A stretch of DNA of 53,083 bases from an uncultured Lachnospiraceae bacterium. GTDB taxonomy: Bacteria; Bacillota; Clostridia; Lachnospirales; Lachnospiraceae. Where the stretch lies: the NCBI GenBank assembly GCA_900316395.1, contig ONCT01000015.1, forward strand, positions 1 through 53,083, given 5' to 3'. Positions within the stretch are counted from its first letter, which is position 1, and every line of letters starts with the position of its first letter. A model generated the notes under the pieces. That model had not been told where the DNA came from. It worked only from the letters and a program-made list of their open reading frames with translations, and did no database searches. This document shows positions 36,834 to 45,561 of the stretch, piece after piece. A program made the position numbers and the translations under genes.

Positions 36834-36903
36834 TGTCATAAGGAGGGACCCACGAAGTGGGAGGATGCCTTATGACAAGGCGACATTTCGCGAAGCGAAA
36901 TGT
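36834..36903 (+). repeat. Nested palindromic intergenic element with GAA loops
   Basis: The gap holds an outer 10-bp perfect stem (36834-36843 with 36868-36877) that encloses a 5-bp hairpin with a GAA loop (36849-36853, 36857-36861). A second 9-bp perfect hairpin with a GAA loop follows (36883-36891, 36895-36903). There is no T tract, so it is not a terminator. It may be a mobile palindromic repeat or an mRNA processing or stability element between pgm and the GT2 gene. A 21-codon frame from ATG 36865 runs through it and overlaps the next start as ATGA. Confidence 0.7.
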
Positions 36904-36926
36904 TGGAAAGTTCAATGGAGTAAAAA

Positions 36927-37874
36927 ATGACATACAAAGAAACACTTAGTCTAGTGGTACCTTGCTATAATGAGGAAGAGGCACTTCCTATATTCTATGA
37001 AGAAGCCTGCAAGGTAACAGATACAATGACAGAATTGAATATCGAATTCCTGTTTGTGGATGATGGCTCTAGGGATAAGACTATGGATGTAGTCAAAGAA
37101 TTAGTAGCTAAGGACGAGAGAGTGCACTATGTGTCATTCTCTCGTAACTTTGGTAAAGAGTCAGCCATATACGCAGGTCTTGACAATGCTATTGGGGACT
37201 ATGTTGCAATTCTTGATGCTGATTTGCAGGACCCACCTTCTCTTCTGCCTGAAATGATGGAAATTGTTAAGACTAAGAATTGTGATTGTGTTGGAACAAG
37301 GCGAGTTGATCGCAAGGGAGAACCGCCTATTCGTTCATTTTTCGCAAGGCGATTCTATCGGATTATGAATAAGATAAGTCATACAGAGGTTGTAGATGGT
37401 GCCAGAGATTTCCAGCTAATGAATCGCAAGGTCGTTAACGCCATACTTAGTATGGGTGAGTACAATCGATTCTCTAAAGGAATATTTGGCTGGGTAGGCT
37501 ATAAGAAGGAATGGTTAGAATACGAGAACATAGAGCGCTCAGCAGGTGAGACAAAGTGGTCCTTCTGGAGTTTGTTTATCTATGCTATTGATGGTATTGT
37601 AGCATTCTCAACTGCACCACTTGTAATTGCAAGCATATCTGGAATAGTACTATTCTTTATTGCGCTTATAGGAATAATCTTCATAGTCGTTCGAACACTT
37701 ATATATGGAGACCCAACTAGTGGATGGCCGTCTATGATATGTATAATGCTACTTATAGCTGGAATACAGCTTCTGTGTATTGGAATACTAGGTCAGTACC
37801 TAGGTAAGACATATCTTGAAACCAAGAGGCGTCCTCTTTATCTCGTTGAAGAAAGCAAATTAGGGGAGAAATAA
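36927..37874 (+). CDS. Polyprenyl-phosphate sugar synthase, GT2 (DPM1/GtrB-like)
   Basis: This 315-residue family 2 glycosyltransferase has a cytoplasmic GT-A domain: VVPCYNEEEALP (10-21), FVDDGSRDKT near 43-52 and the metal-binding DADLQDPP (97-104). Two C-terminal membrane helices follow. This is the layout of dolichol/undecaprenyl-phosphate sugar synthases such as GtrB. It would move glucose, mannose or a similar sugar from a nucleotide donor to undecaprenyl phosphate on the inner face. It is the only clear cytosolic-face sugar transferase in the window and is thus the likely donor maker for the GT-C enzymes encoded upstream. The nucleotide sugar used cannot be read from sequence. Confidence 0.9.
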   Translation: MTYKETLSLVVPCYNEEEALPIFYEEACKVTDTMTELNIEFLFVDDGSRDKTMDVVKELVAKDERVHYVSFSRNFGKESAIYAGLDNAIGDYVAILDADLQDPPSLLPEMMEIVKTKNCDCVGTRRVDRKGEPPIRSFFARRFYRIMNKISHTEVVDGARDFQLMNRKVVNAILSMGEYNRFSKGIFGWVGYKKEWLEYENIERSAGETKWSFWSLFIYAIDGIVAFSTAPLVIASISGIVLFFIALIGIIFIVVRTLIYGDPTSGWPSMICIMLLIAGIQLLCIGILGQYLGKTYLETKRRPLYLVEESKLGEK

Positions 37875-37886
37875 GATACATTTAGC

Positions 37887-39461
37887 ATGGATAATTTTAG
37901 AGACACCAAGTTCGCTAAAAAAAGTAAAAGAGGAATACATAAAGTAATATTTGGAAGAACTATGTTTATAGTTCTTCTAATTTTAATTCAGGTACTTATC
38001 ATCCTTGCGCTGTTTCTATGGGTGAATATCTATTCTAGAGTAGTTTATTACATTTTCTTTGGGTTTAGTGTGCTTACAGCTATTGAGATATTCTCTAATG
38101 ATTCCGACCCCACAGTTAAGCTAAGCTGGATGCTGGTGGTATTGGGGCTTCCGGTGTTCGGTAGCATATTCTATTGGTTCGCAAGACTTGACGTTGGTCA
38201 CCGCAAGCTTCGCAAGAACATTGCAAATGTTACAGAGGAAGGAAAGAAGATACAGACGCCTCCTTCAGATGTAATTGAAGATATATCAGTTAATGCCAAG
38301 AGCTTGTCTAATAGAAGTAATTATCTGATTAATGTAGGAGGATATTACCCTTACAAATATAATAAGCTCAATTATTACACCTTCGGAGAGGAAATGTTCC
38401 CTGATTTCTTAGAGGATTTAAAGAGTGCGAAGGAATTCATTTTCCTTGAGTATTTCATAATCAAAGAAGGAGACATGTGGGATCAGGTTCTAGATATTCT
38501 TGAGAGAAAAGCCTCTGAGGGAGTAGATGTCAGACTTGTATATGATGGCATGAACGAATTCCTTAATCTGCCACATAAGTATCCTAGACTTATGGAAGAG
38601 AAGGGAATAAAATGTAAGACATTTGACCCAATAAGACCATTTGTATCTACAGAATTTAACTATAGGGACCACCGTAAAATAATGGTGGTTGATGGAGAAA
38701 TAGCATACACCGGTGGAGTTAATCTGGCTGATGAGTATATTAATATTGAACCACCATTTGGTGTGTGGAAGGATAACGCCATTAGGTTGAAGGGACCTGC
38801 TGTTGCAACAATGACGAGACTGTTCCTAGAGTGCTGGAACAGTAGAGAAGAAGAGTATGACTTCGGTGATTTTATTAAGAGAGCAGAGCAGGCTAAGAAG
38901 TATGAAGAGGAAGCAGGATATATTATTCCCTTCGGGGAGAACCCTCTTGATAAGGACAAGGTGGCAGAGCAGATTTATTTAGAGATTATTAATACAGCCA
39001 AGCACTATGTCCACATAATGACACCTTATTTTGTAATAGATGAAGTAGTGTCTAACGCATTAATATATGCAGTTCAGCGTGGCATAGATGTTAAGATTAT
39101 AATACCTCACATTCCAGATAAGAAGATGGCCTATGCTATTACTAAGAGCTATCGTAAGAGGTTGGTTAAGGTGGGGGTTAAGTTCTACGAATACCTGCCA
39201 GGATTTGTACATTCCAAGGCCATTGTAAGTGATGGTAAGAAGGCTGTTGTTGGTTCGATTAATGTGGATTATCGAAGTTTCTATCATCATTTCGAGAATG
39301 GCGTATATATGTATAAGACGAAGGTCATTAATGAAGTAGAGCAGGATATATTAGATTGTCTTAAGGAGTGTAGGGAAGACACTCTTGAAATAGTTAATAA
39401 AGAGAAATTGTTTGTAAGAATGATAGGAGCAATTGGAAGGCTGATCTCTCCTATGATTTAG
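37887..39461 (+). CDS. cls: Cardiolipin synthase (phospholipase D family)
   Basis: This 524-residue membrane-bound enzyme joins two phosphatidylglycerol molecules into cardiolipin. Two N-terminal helices (about 25-70) and a third near 80-98 precede two PLD domains. The catalytic HKD motifs are intact: H262-K264-D269 in HRKIMVVD and H442-K444-D449 in HSKAIVSD. Both are followed by the expected Gly-Gly or Gly-Ser and Asn. It lies 12 bases after the GT2 gene and 33 bases before the GH3 gene, probably in one transcript. Its link to the glycan locus may be only positional. Confidence 0.94.
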   Translation: MDNFRDTKFAKKSKRGIHKVIFGRTMFIVLLILIQVLIILALFLWVNIYSRVVYYIFFGFSVLTAIEIFSNDSDPTVKLSWMLVVLGLPVFGSIFYWFARLDVGHRKLRKNIANVTEEGKKIQTPPSDVIEDISVNAKSLSNRSNYLINVGGYYPYKYNKLNYYTFGEEMFPDFLEDLKSAKEFIFLEYFIIKEGDMWDQVLDILERKASEGVDVRLVYDGMNEFLNLPHKYPRLMEEKGIKCKTFDPIRPFVSTEFNYRDHRKIMVVDGEIAYTGGVNLADEYINIEPPFGVWKDNAIRLKGPAVATMTRLFLECWNSREEEYDFGDFIKRAEQAKKYEEEAGYIIPFGENPLDKDKVAEQIYLEIINTAKHYVHIMTPYFVIDEVVSNALIYAVQRGIDVKIIIPHIPDKKMAYAITKSYRKRLVKVGVKFYEYLPGFVHSKAIVSDGKKAVVGSINVDYRSFYHHFENGVYMYKTKVINEVEQDILDCLKECREDTLEIVNKEKLFVRMIGAIGRLISPMI

Positions 39462-39494
39462 GGCAAAAAGCTTCGTAGAAGGCAAGGAGGACAT

Positions 39495-41930
39495 ATGGGT
39501 ATCAAATACGCAGACATAATTGATGAGATGACACTTGAAGAAAAGGCATACCTATGCACCGGCAAGGATATGTGGAGTACCTACAATATTGACAGATTGA
39601 ACATACCTTCCATGGTAAGTTCTGATGGACCTCATGGACTTCGTAAGCAGGTTGCAGAGGATAAGGATAATATAGCATTTGTTATGGGTGCCCCTGCCAC
39701 ATGCTTTCCTACAGCAGCTACAATGGCTAATAGCTGGGATGAAGAGTTAGGGGAAGAAGTAGGTACAGCCCTAGGAGAAGAGGCTCTCTATTATGATGTA
39801 AATGTATTATTAGGACCTGGTCTTAACATTAAGAGAAGTCCTCTTTGTGGTCGTAATTTCGAGTATTTCTCAGAGGATCCTTATCTATCTGGTAAGATGG
39901 CAAGCTCATATGTAAGAGGTATTCAGTCACAGGGTGTTGCAGCATGTATAAAGCATTATGCAGCTAACAGTCAGGAATACCAGAGAATGTGCTCTAACTC
40001 TGTTGTGGATGAGAGAACATTAAGGGAGATATATACAACCGCCTTCGAGATAGTTGTTAAGGAATCTAATCCCTTAGCCATAATGTCAAGCTACAATATG
40101 GTTAACGGAGTATACGCATTTGAGAATCGCCATCTGATACAACATTTGTTAAGAGATGAGTGGGGATTTGATGGATGTGTAATCTCTGACTGGGGAGCCT
40201 GCAACGATATTGTTAAGAGCCTGAAGGCTGGTGGTAATCTTGAGATGCCAGGATGTGGAGCGGCAACAGCAGAGCTTATCATTAAGGCTGTTAAGGATGA
40301 GGAACTTAGTGAGAGAGTCTTAGATAAACGTATATCAGAATTATTAGATGTAATTCTCTGGACTTATGAATTCAAGAATTACAGGGCCTCTAGTATTGAG
40401 GGGGATGAGACAGACAGCGTTGTACTAGAAGAGCGTGAAGACAATGAGGTTGACTTCGATGCCCACCATGAGATAGCAAAAAAGGCTGCTAGAGAGTCAA
40501 TTGTTCTACTTAAGAACGAAGAAGCAATCCTGCCACTATCAGCAGATAAGAAGGTGGCTATTATAGGACAGATGGCCAAGAAGCCTCGAATTCAGGGAGG
40601 TGGCTCATCCATTGTTACAACAGTAAGAGATGCTGAGTCTATTGTAGATGAGATTAAGAAATATGATATTAAGGTATCTGGCTACGCTCAAGGCTATGAG
40701 CAGGGAGAGGACATTGACCCACTTAAAGAAGATGTGGCAGTTGATTTGGCTAAGAAGTCGGATATTGTATTACTATTTGTGGGGCTTGATGACTTTACAG
40801 AATCAGAGGGCTTCGACAGGGAGAATCTCGACCTTCCAGAGAATCAGACATCTATAATTAACAAGGTGTGTGAAGTTAATGATAATGTAATTGCAGTGCT
40901 TGCAGGAGGAGCGCCATTTGCAATGCCTTGGGTAAACAAGGTCAAAGGAATTGTACATGGCTATCTAAGCGGCCAGGCAGGTGCAAGCGCAATGCTTGAT
41001 GTACTTAGTGGCAAATTCAATCCTTGTGGAAAGCTATCAGAGTCCTATCCACTAAGGCTAGAATATGTGCCTTGCTACAATTACTATCCAGGCAAAGAAA
41101 GGGATATTGTATACAAAGAAGGATTGTATGTGGGATACAGATATTATGATTCTACTGATACTAAGGTGCTCTTCCCATTTGGCTATGGCCTAAGCTACAC
41201 TCAGTTTACTTATTCAGATATGAGTGTAACGGAGGAGGAAGTAACATTTACCCTGACTAACAGCGGTGACAGAGAAGGCGCAGAGATTGCCCAGGTATAC
41301 GTTGGAAGAAAGTCGGGCAGCGTCTATCGTGTGAAGAAGGAGCTTAAGGGCTTCAAGAAGGTTTATCTAAAGCCAGGGGAGTCTAAGAAGGTTAGGATTA
41401 ACCTAGATGATAAGGCATTTCGTTACTTCGATGTTAATACACTTAACTGGGTTGTGGAGCCTGGAACATATACAGTGTGCGTGGCGTCGTCAGTTAACGA
41501 TGTAAGACTTAAGGAGACCATTGATATTGGTCCTTGTTCTTCTAATATTCCTAGTTATTATATGGGAAATGTTAAGAATATCAGCGACGAGGAATACGAG
41601 AAGCTACATGGCGCGAAGCTGGCCAAGGCTGATAAGACAGATGAGATTAGAAGAAATGATGCTCTGTCAAGCCTTGCACATTCTAAGAGCCTCATAGGTA
41701 GAATTGCAGTGGCTTATGTTAAGTCACAATACAAGAAAGCCAATAAGGATATGAAGAAAAAAGCTGAGCTGGCAGGATTATTAGATATGCCAATTAGAGG
41801 AATAGGAAAGCTTACAAGGGGCAAGCTTAATTCCAAAATGGTAGATAGTCTCGTGGATGTAGCCAATGGTCATCCTATTAGAGGATGGAAGTCTTTCTTT
41901 AATGAGAAAAAACGACTGGAAAATCTGTAG
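39495..41930 (+). CDS. Glycoside hydrolase family 3 beta-glucosidase
   Basis: This 811-residue GH3 enzyme probably cleaves beta-linked glucose or xylose from oligosaccharides. The N-terminal barrel carries SSDGPHGLR, GPGLNIKRSPLCGRNFEYF, CIKHYAANSQE and the nucleophile Asp232 in VISDWGA. An alpha/beta sandwich domain (about 325-560) and a fibronectin-III-like domain (about 600-700) follow. There is no signal peptide, so it acts inside the cell on imported sugars. A basic C-terminal tail of about 100 residues extends past the usual domain set. AGGAGG precedes the ATG. Rumen Lachnospiraceae commonly carry such enzymes. Confidence 0.93.
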   Translation: MGIKYADIIDEMTLEEKAYLCTGKDMWSTYNIDRLNIPSMVSSDGPHGLRKQVAEDKDNIAFVMGAPATCFPTAATMANSWDEELGEEVGTALGEEALYYDVNVLLGPGLNIKRSPLCGRNFEYFSEDPYLSGKMASSYVRGIQSQGVAACIKHYAANSQEYQRMCSNSVVDERTLREIYTTAFEIVVKESNPLAIMSSYNMVNGVYAFENRHLIQHLLRDEWGFDGCVISDWGACNDIVKSLKAGGNLEMPGCGAATAELIIKAVKDEELSERVLDKRISELLDVILWTYEFKNYRASSIEGDETDSVVLEEREDNEVDFDAHHEIAKKAARESIVLLKNEEAILPLSADKKVAIIGQMAKKPRIQGGGSSIVTTVRDAESIVDEIKKYDIKVSGYAQGYEQGEDIDPLKEDVAVDLAKKSDIVLLFVGLDDFTESEGFDRENLDLPENQTSIINKVCEVNDNVIAVLAGGAPFAMPWVNKVKGIVHGYLSGQAGASAMLDVLSGKFNPCGKLSESYPLRLEYVPCYNYYPGKERDIVYKEGLYVGYRYYDSTDTKVLFPFGYGLSYTQFTYSDMSVTEEEVTFTLTNSGDREGAEIAQVYVGRKSGSVYRVKKELKGFKKVYLKPGESKKVRINLDDKAFRYFDVNTLNWVVEPGTYTVCVASSVNDVRLKETIDIGPCSSNIPSYYMGNVKNISDEEYEKLHGAKLAKADKTDEIRRNDALSSLAHSKSLIGRIAVAYVKSQYKKANKDMKKKAELAGLLDMPIRGIGKLTRGKLNSKMVDSLVDVANGHPIRGWKSFFNEKKRLENL

Positions 41931-41944
41931 ATTTAGGGTATAAT
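41917..41944 (+). promoter_or_regulatory. Possible promoter for the tocopherol-cyclase-like gene
   Basis: A perfect TATAAT at 41939-41944, just after the GH3 stop, has only a weak -35 (TGGAAA, 41917-41922, 16 bases away). The start codon is 52 bases downstream. Confidence 0.45.
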
Positions 41945-41995
41945 ATTTTCTATAAGGGTTTTAAAAAATAGGAAGAGAAATAGAGGAGGTTGATT

Positions 41996-43453
41996 ATGGA
42001 CAAAGTAGAGAATCAAGAAGCTTTTGAAGAAGAGGATTTCTTCGAAGAAGGAAATGCTGCAGAAGGACTTAAGGATAAGGTTGAAGAAGCCAAGAAAGGA
42101 CTCGCAGAGAAGACAGAAGAGATTAAGGCTAAGGTATCTGACAGCAAGGATGCAGTTAAGGAGCGTGTAGAATCTAGAAAAGAAGAAGTACACGAGAAGG
42201 TTAGCACGGCTAGAGAAGAGTTAATGGCTAAGTTTGCTGAGGATAAGGCTGATTTGAAGGAGACATTTGACGAGTATCTCTCTTCAGTAAGAGCTGATAT
42301 AGAGGCTAATCGTACAGGCTTTAATGTTCAGGATCAATCTAAGAATCAATATATGTTAAATGGTGATCTTGCAGAAGAAGGATATGACTGGTGGTGGCAC
42401 TCATTCACAGGATATAACAAGAAGACTGGCGAGCCTAAGACCTTCTTCATTGAGTATTACTTAATCAACCCTGCACTTGGTGGAAGCGAAGTAATATATG
42501 GTCAGCTTCCAGAGAATCAGGATGTAGGAATCAGACCATCATATATGATGGTTAAGGCAGGAGCATTTGGTGACAAGCCAGTTCAGATTCATAGATTCTT
42601 CCCATGGGATGAGGTTGAGGTATATGAAGGTGTACCATTCAGCGTTAAGGCTGGAGATTGTTCATGCGAAGAGAATAGAATCGTAGGCGAAGTTAAGCTT
42701 ACTAAGAAGGCTGCCAAGGAGCATCCAGAGTATATGTGCGATGGTGGCACAATGTCATGGGATTTATTCATTGATAAACAGGTAGCTTTCAATGTTGGTA
42801 TGGGAACAGATAAGCTGGTAAGAGATGCCGCAAAATACGAGATGGCATGGCACGCAGAAGGTATCAAGAGTGCATATGGCGGAATAGTTAAGCTTGGCAA
42901 GGAAGAATATGTGGTTCGTCCTGACGATTGCTATGGATATGCTGATAAGAACTGGGGATGCAGTTATACAATTCCTTGGATATGGTTATCATCTAACAAC
43001 CTATTCAGTAGAATATCAGGTAAGAAGCTAGAGAATTCAGCATTCGTAATTGGTGGCGGTCGTCCTAAGGCAGGAGCATTAGAGATTGACAATCAATTGC
43101 TTGGAGCTTTCTGGTATGAGGGTGAGCCATACGAATTCAATTTCACTAAGGCTCTTACACTTCCTAAGACACAATTCAGAGTAGTTGAAGGCAAGAATAA
43201 GGTTACATGGAAGATTATTCAGCAGACACCGCTTACTAAGATATATACATCTATTGAGTGTCCTAAGAAGGAGATGATTAATAATAATTATGAGACTCCT
43301 AATGGTGATATCATTCATAACAAGTTATGGTGTGGTGGAACAGGAACAGGATACATTAAGATCTATGAGAAGGGCTTAGATGGCTTTAACCTAGAGTGGA
43401 AGATGGTTGACTATCTTGAAGTGTCAAACTGTGGATGTGAATACGGAGAATAA
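41996..43453 (+). CDS. Tocopherol-cyclase-like protein with charged helical N-terminus
   Basis: This 485-residue soluble protein has two parts. Residues about 20-105 form a long, Lys/Glu/Ala-rich amphipathic helix resembling apolipoprotein-like or LEA-like lipid-associated helices. The rest resembles the tocopherol cyclase/CrtC-like beta-barrel family, with YDWWWHSFTGYNKKTGEPKTF, YYLINPALGG, a WAWH-like MAWHAEG segment and CYGYADKNWG. Bacterial relatives have no established role, and these bacteria are not known to make tocopherols, so a lipid-binding or lipid-modifying role is only a guess. The ATG at 41996 has AGGAGG six bases upstream. A strong terminator follows, so it is probably monocistronic. 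Confidence 0.72.
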   Translation: MDKVENQEAFEEEDFFEEGNAAEGLKDKVEEAKKGLAEKTEEIKAKVSDSKDAVKERVESRKEEVHEKVSTAREELMAKFAEDKADLKETFDEYLSSVRADIEANRTGFNVQDQSKNQYMLNGDLAEEGYDWWWHSFTGYNKKTGEPKTFFIEYYLINPALGGSEVIYGQLPENQDVGIRPSYMMVKAGAFGDKPVQIHRFFPWDEVEVYEGVPFSVKAGDCSCEENRIVGEVKLTKKAAKEHPEYMCDGGTMSWDLFIDKQVAFNVGMGTDKLVRDAAKYEMAWHAEGIKSAYGGIVKLGKEEYVVRPDDCYGYADKNWGCSYTIPWIWLSSNNLFSRISGKKLENSAFVIGGGRPKAGALEIDNQLLGAFWYEGEPYEFNFTKALTLPKTQFRVVEGKNKVTWKIIQQTPLTKIYTSIECPKKEMINNNYETPNGDIIHNKLWCGGTGTGYIKIYEKGLDGFNLEWKMVDYLEVSNCGCEYGE

Positions 43454-43467
43454 TATCTACAAGTAAG

Positions 43468-43497
43468 ACTCTCGCCATATTATATGGCGAGAGTTTT
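43468..43497 (+). terminator. Rho-independent terminator
   Basis: A perfect 12-bp stem (43468-43479 with 43483-43494), a three-base loop and four T residues follow the tocopherol-cyclase-like gene. It insulates dnaX from upstream transcription. Confidence 0.9.
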
Positions 43498-43533
43498 ATC
43501 AAGTTATGGGAAATGATTACAAAGGAGTAGAAA

Positions 43534-45159
43534 GTGTCTTATACAGCCTTATATCGTAAATTCAGGCCAGCTGAATTCTCAGAAGTAAAAGGTCAGGACG
43601 TTGTGGTTAAGACCTTACAAAACCAAATAAAAAGTGACCGTATAGGGCATGCCTATCTATTCACTGGTACAAGAGGAACAGGTAAGACTACCATCGCCAA
43701 GATTATGGCTAAGGCAGTAAACTGTGAGAATCTTGTTGACGGTAATCCCTGTAATGAGTGCGAGACCTGTAAGAGCATTAATGCAGGAGCATCAATCAAT
43801 GTTAGAGAGCTTGATGCGGCCAGCAATAATGGTGTAGACAGCATAAGACAGATTATAGAAGAGATTGAATATCCACCTACTGAGGGTAGATTCAAGGTAT
43901 ATATTATTGATGAGGTTCATATGCTTAGTACTGGCGCCTTTAATGCGCTGCTTAAGACCTTAGAGGAGCCTCCGAGTTATGTCATATTTATCCTTGCAAC
44001 AACAGAGGTAGGTAAGATACCTGTAACAATTCTGTCTCGTTGCCAGCGATATGATTTCAAGCGAATCTCAATAGATACTATTGCAGACAGACTCAGGGAG
44101 CTATGTGAGAGGGAACAAATTATAGCAGATGATAAGGCGATTATGTACATCGCCAAGGCGGCAGATGGTTCTATGCGTGATGCCCTAAGTCTTCTTGACA
44201 GATGTAATGCATTTTACTTAGATGAAGAATTATCATTTGACAATGTGTTAAAATGCTTAGGAGCAGTGGATACAGAGGTCTTCTCAAGACTTCTTAGATA
44301 TATACTAAGTCGCGACGTGAATGGAGCCATTAATACTCTTGATGAAGTAATTACAGGTGGTAAAGAGATAAGACAATTCGTTGCTGATTTCATGGGATAT
44401 CTTCGTAATATTATGCTTCTTAAGAGCTCTAGCGATATGGCAGATGTAATAGAGGTATCCTCTGAGAATCTTAAGCTAATTCAGGAAGAGGCGAAGATTA
44501 TTACTGAGGATGAGGTAATAAGATATATTAGGATTCTATCAGAGCTTGATAATCAGATTAGATACGCATCTAATAAGAGAGTACTTGTTGAGATAGCAAT
44601 TATTAAGCTGTGCCGACCTGCTATTGAGCCAGATGTGTCCGAGATTATGGGCCGCTTAGAGAAGTTAGAGAGTCAGGTTGAGAAGGGAATTACGGTATCA
44701 ATCAATAATGCCAGTGCGTCTAGTTCATCAGGCGCATCTAATGCAACTAATGAGAAGGTAGTGGAGAAGGTTGTGCCCAAGGCACTACCAGAGGATATTA
44801 AGAAAATAGTAGCCTCTTGGAAGAGTATAGTGGATGCAATACCTTCAAAGCCTTTGAAATCAATGATGCTTAATACTAAGCTTAATATTACAGAGGAAAA
44901 CGGTAATCTCGTGATAGCATACGATGAGAGAAAGGCCGACAGCAACGAATCAGGTGTAATTAAATTTCTTCTGGCTGAAGATGAGGAGATTAATAAGCTT
45001 AAGCTGTTAGAAGATACAATCGAGAATTCTGTTGGCAAGCATGTCAATATAATTATAAAAAATGTTAATAATACTGACACAGGTCATGTGCTTGACCCAA
45101 GAGCGGAATTTAAGTCTAATGTAATAGATAATTTGAATTTCCAAATGTCAGTTGAGTAG
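43534..45159 (+). CDS. dnaX: DNA polymerase III subunit gamma/tau
   Basis: This 541-residue clamp-loader ATPase is part of the replicative polymerase. It has Walker A GTRGTGKT (45-52), the four zinc-binding Cys (64, 73, 76, 79), DEVHM (126-130) and the SRCQRYDF sensor segment. A C-terminal variable region with a Ser/Ala-rich linker near residues 395-410 follows. The start is GTG at 43534, supported by AAAGGAG and by the canonical SYTALYRKFRP beginning. It heads the conserved dnaX-ybaB-recR cluster, confirming that this part is core chromosome. Confidence 0.97.
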   Translation: MSYTALYRKFRPAEFSEVKGQDVVVKTLQNQIKSDRIGHAYLFTGTRGTGKTTIAKIMAKAVNCENLVDGNPCNECETCKSINAGASINVRELDAASNNGVDSIRQIIEEIEYPPTEGRFKVYIIDEVHMLSTGAFNALLKTLEEPPSYVIFILATTEVGKIPVTILSRCQRYDFKRISIDTIADRLRELCEREQIIADDKAIMYIAKAADGSMRDALSLLDRCNAFYLDEELSFDNVLKCLGAVDTEVFSRLLRYILSRDVNGAINTLDEVITGGKEIRQFVADFMGYLRNIMLLKSSSDMADVIEVSSENLKLIQEEAKIITEDEVIRYIRILSELDNQIRYASNKRVLVEIAIIKLCRPAIEPDVSEIMGRLEKLESQVEKGITVSINNASASSSSGASNATNEKVVEKVVPKALPEDIKKIVASWKSIVDAIPSKPLKSMMLNTKLNITEENGNLVIAYDERKADSNESGVIKFLLAEDEEINKLKLLEDTIENSVGKHVNIIIKNVNNTDTGHVLDPRAEFKSNVIDNLNFQMSVE

Positions 45160-45186
45160 AAAAGTAGTAAGAATGGAGGAACTAAA

Positions 45187-45543
45187 ATGGGTAGAAGAGG
45201 CGGATTTCCAGGCGGAGGCGGCGGAATGAACATGAATAATCTCATGAAGCAGGCTCAGAAGATGCAACGCCAGATGGAAGAGGCAACTAAGGAATTAGAG
45301 GACAGCGAGGTTAGCGCTACTGCAGGTGGAGGAGCTGTTGAAGTAACTGTTTCTGGTAAGAAGGAGGTTACTAAGATTAAGCTTGATGAAGAGGTTGTTG
45401 ACCCAGATGATATTGAGATGCTAGAAGACCTTATTATGGCTGCAACTAACGAGGCCCTTCGTAAGATGGAGGAGCAGTCACAGGCTTCTATGGCTAAGAT
45501 TACTGGTGGAATGGGAACAGGCATGCCAGGAATGCCTTTCTAA
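45187..45543 (+). CDS. YbaB/EbfC family nucleoid-associated protein
   Basis: This 118-residue DNA-binding protein forms dimers that coat the nucleoid. After a Gly-rich start it shows NMNNLMKQAQKMQRQMEEA and then the conserved SATAGGGAVEVTVSGKKEV and MLEDLIMAATNEAL blocks. The Met-Gly-rich C-terminal tail is usual. It lies between dnaX and recR with a GGAGG ribosome binding site, the standard arrangement in bacteria. Confidence 0.95.
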   Translation: MGRRGGFPGGGGGMNMNNLMKQAQKMQRQMEEATKELEDSEVSATAGGGAVEVTVSGKKEVTKIKLDEEVVDPDDIEMLEDLIMAATNEALRKMEEQSQASMAKITGGMGTGMPGMPF

Positions 45544-45561
45544 TATACTGAAGGTAGATTA

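Noticed and set aside
36834..36903. CRISPR repeat or terminator in the pgm-GT2 gap
   Set aside because: There is only one element, with no repeat-spacer periodicity and no T tract after either hairpin.
44673..45080. 135-residue open frame on the minus strand opposite dnaX
   Set aside because: It mirrors the low-complexity dnaX linker, has no family features, and would be antisense to a core gene.
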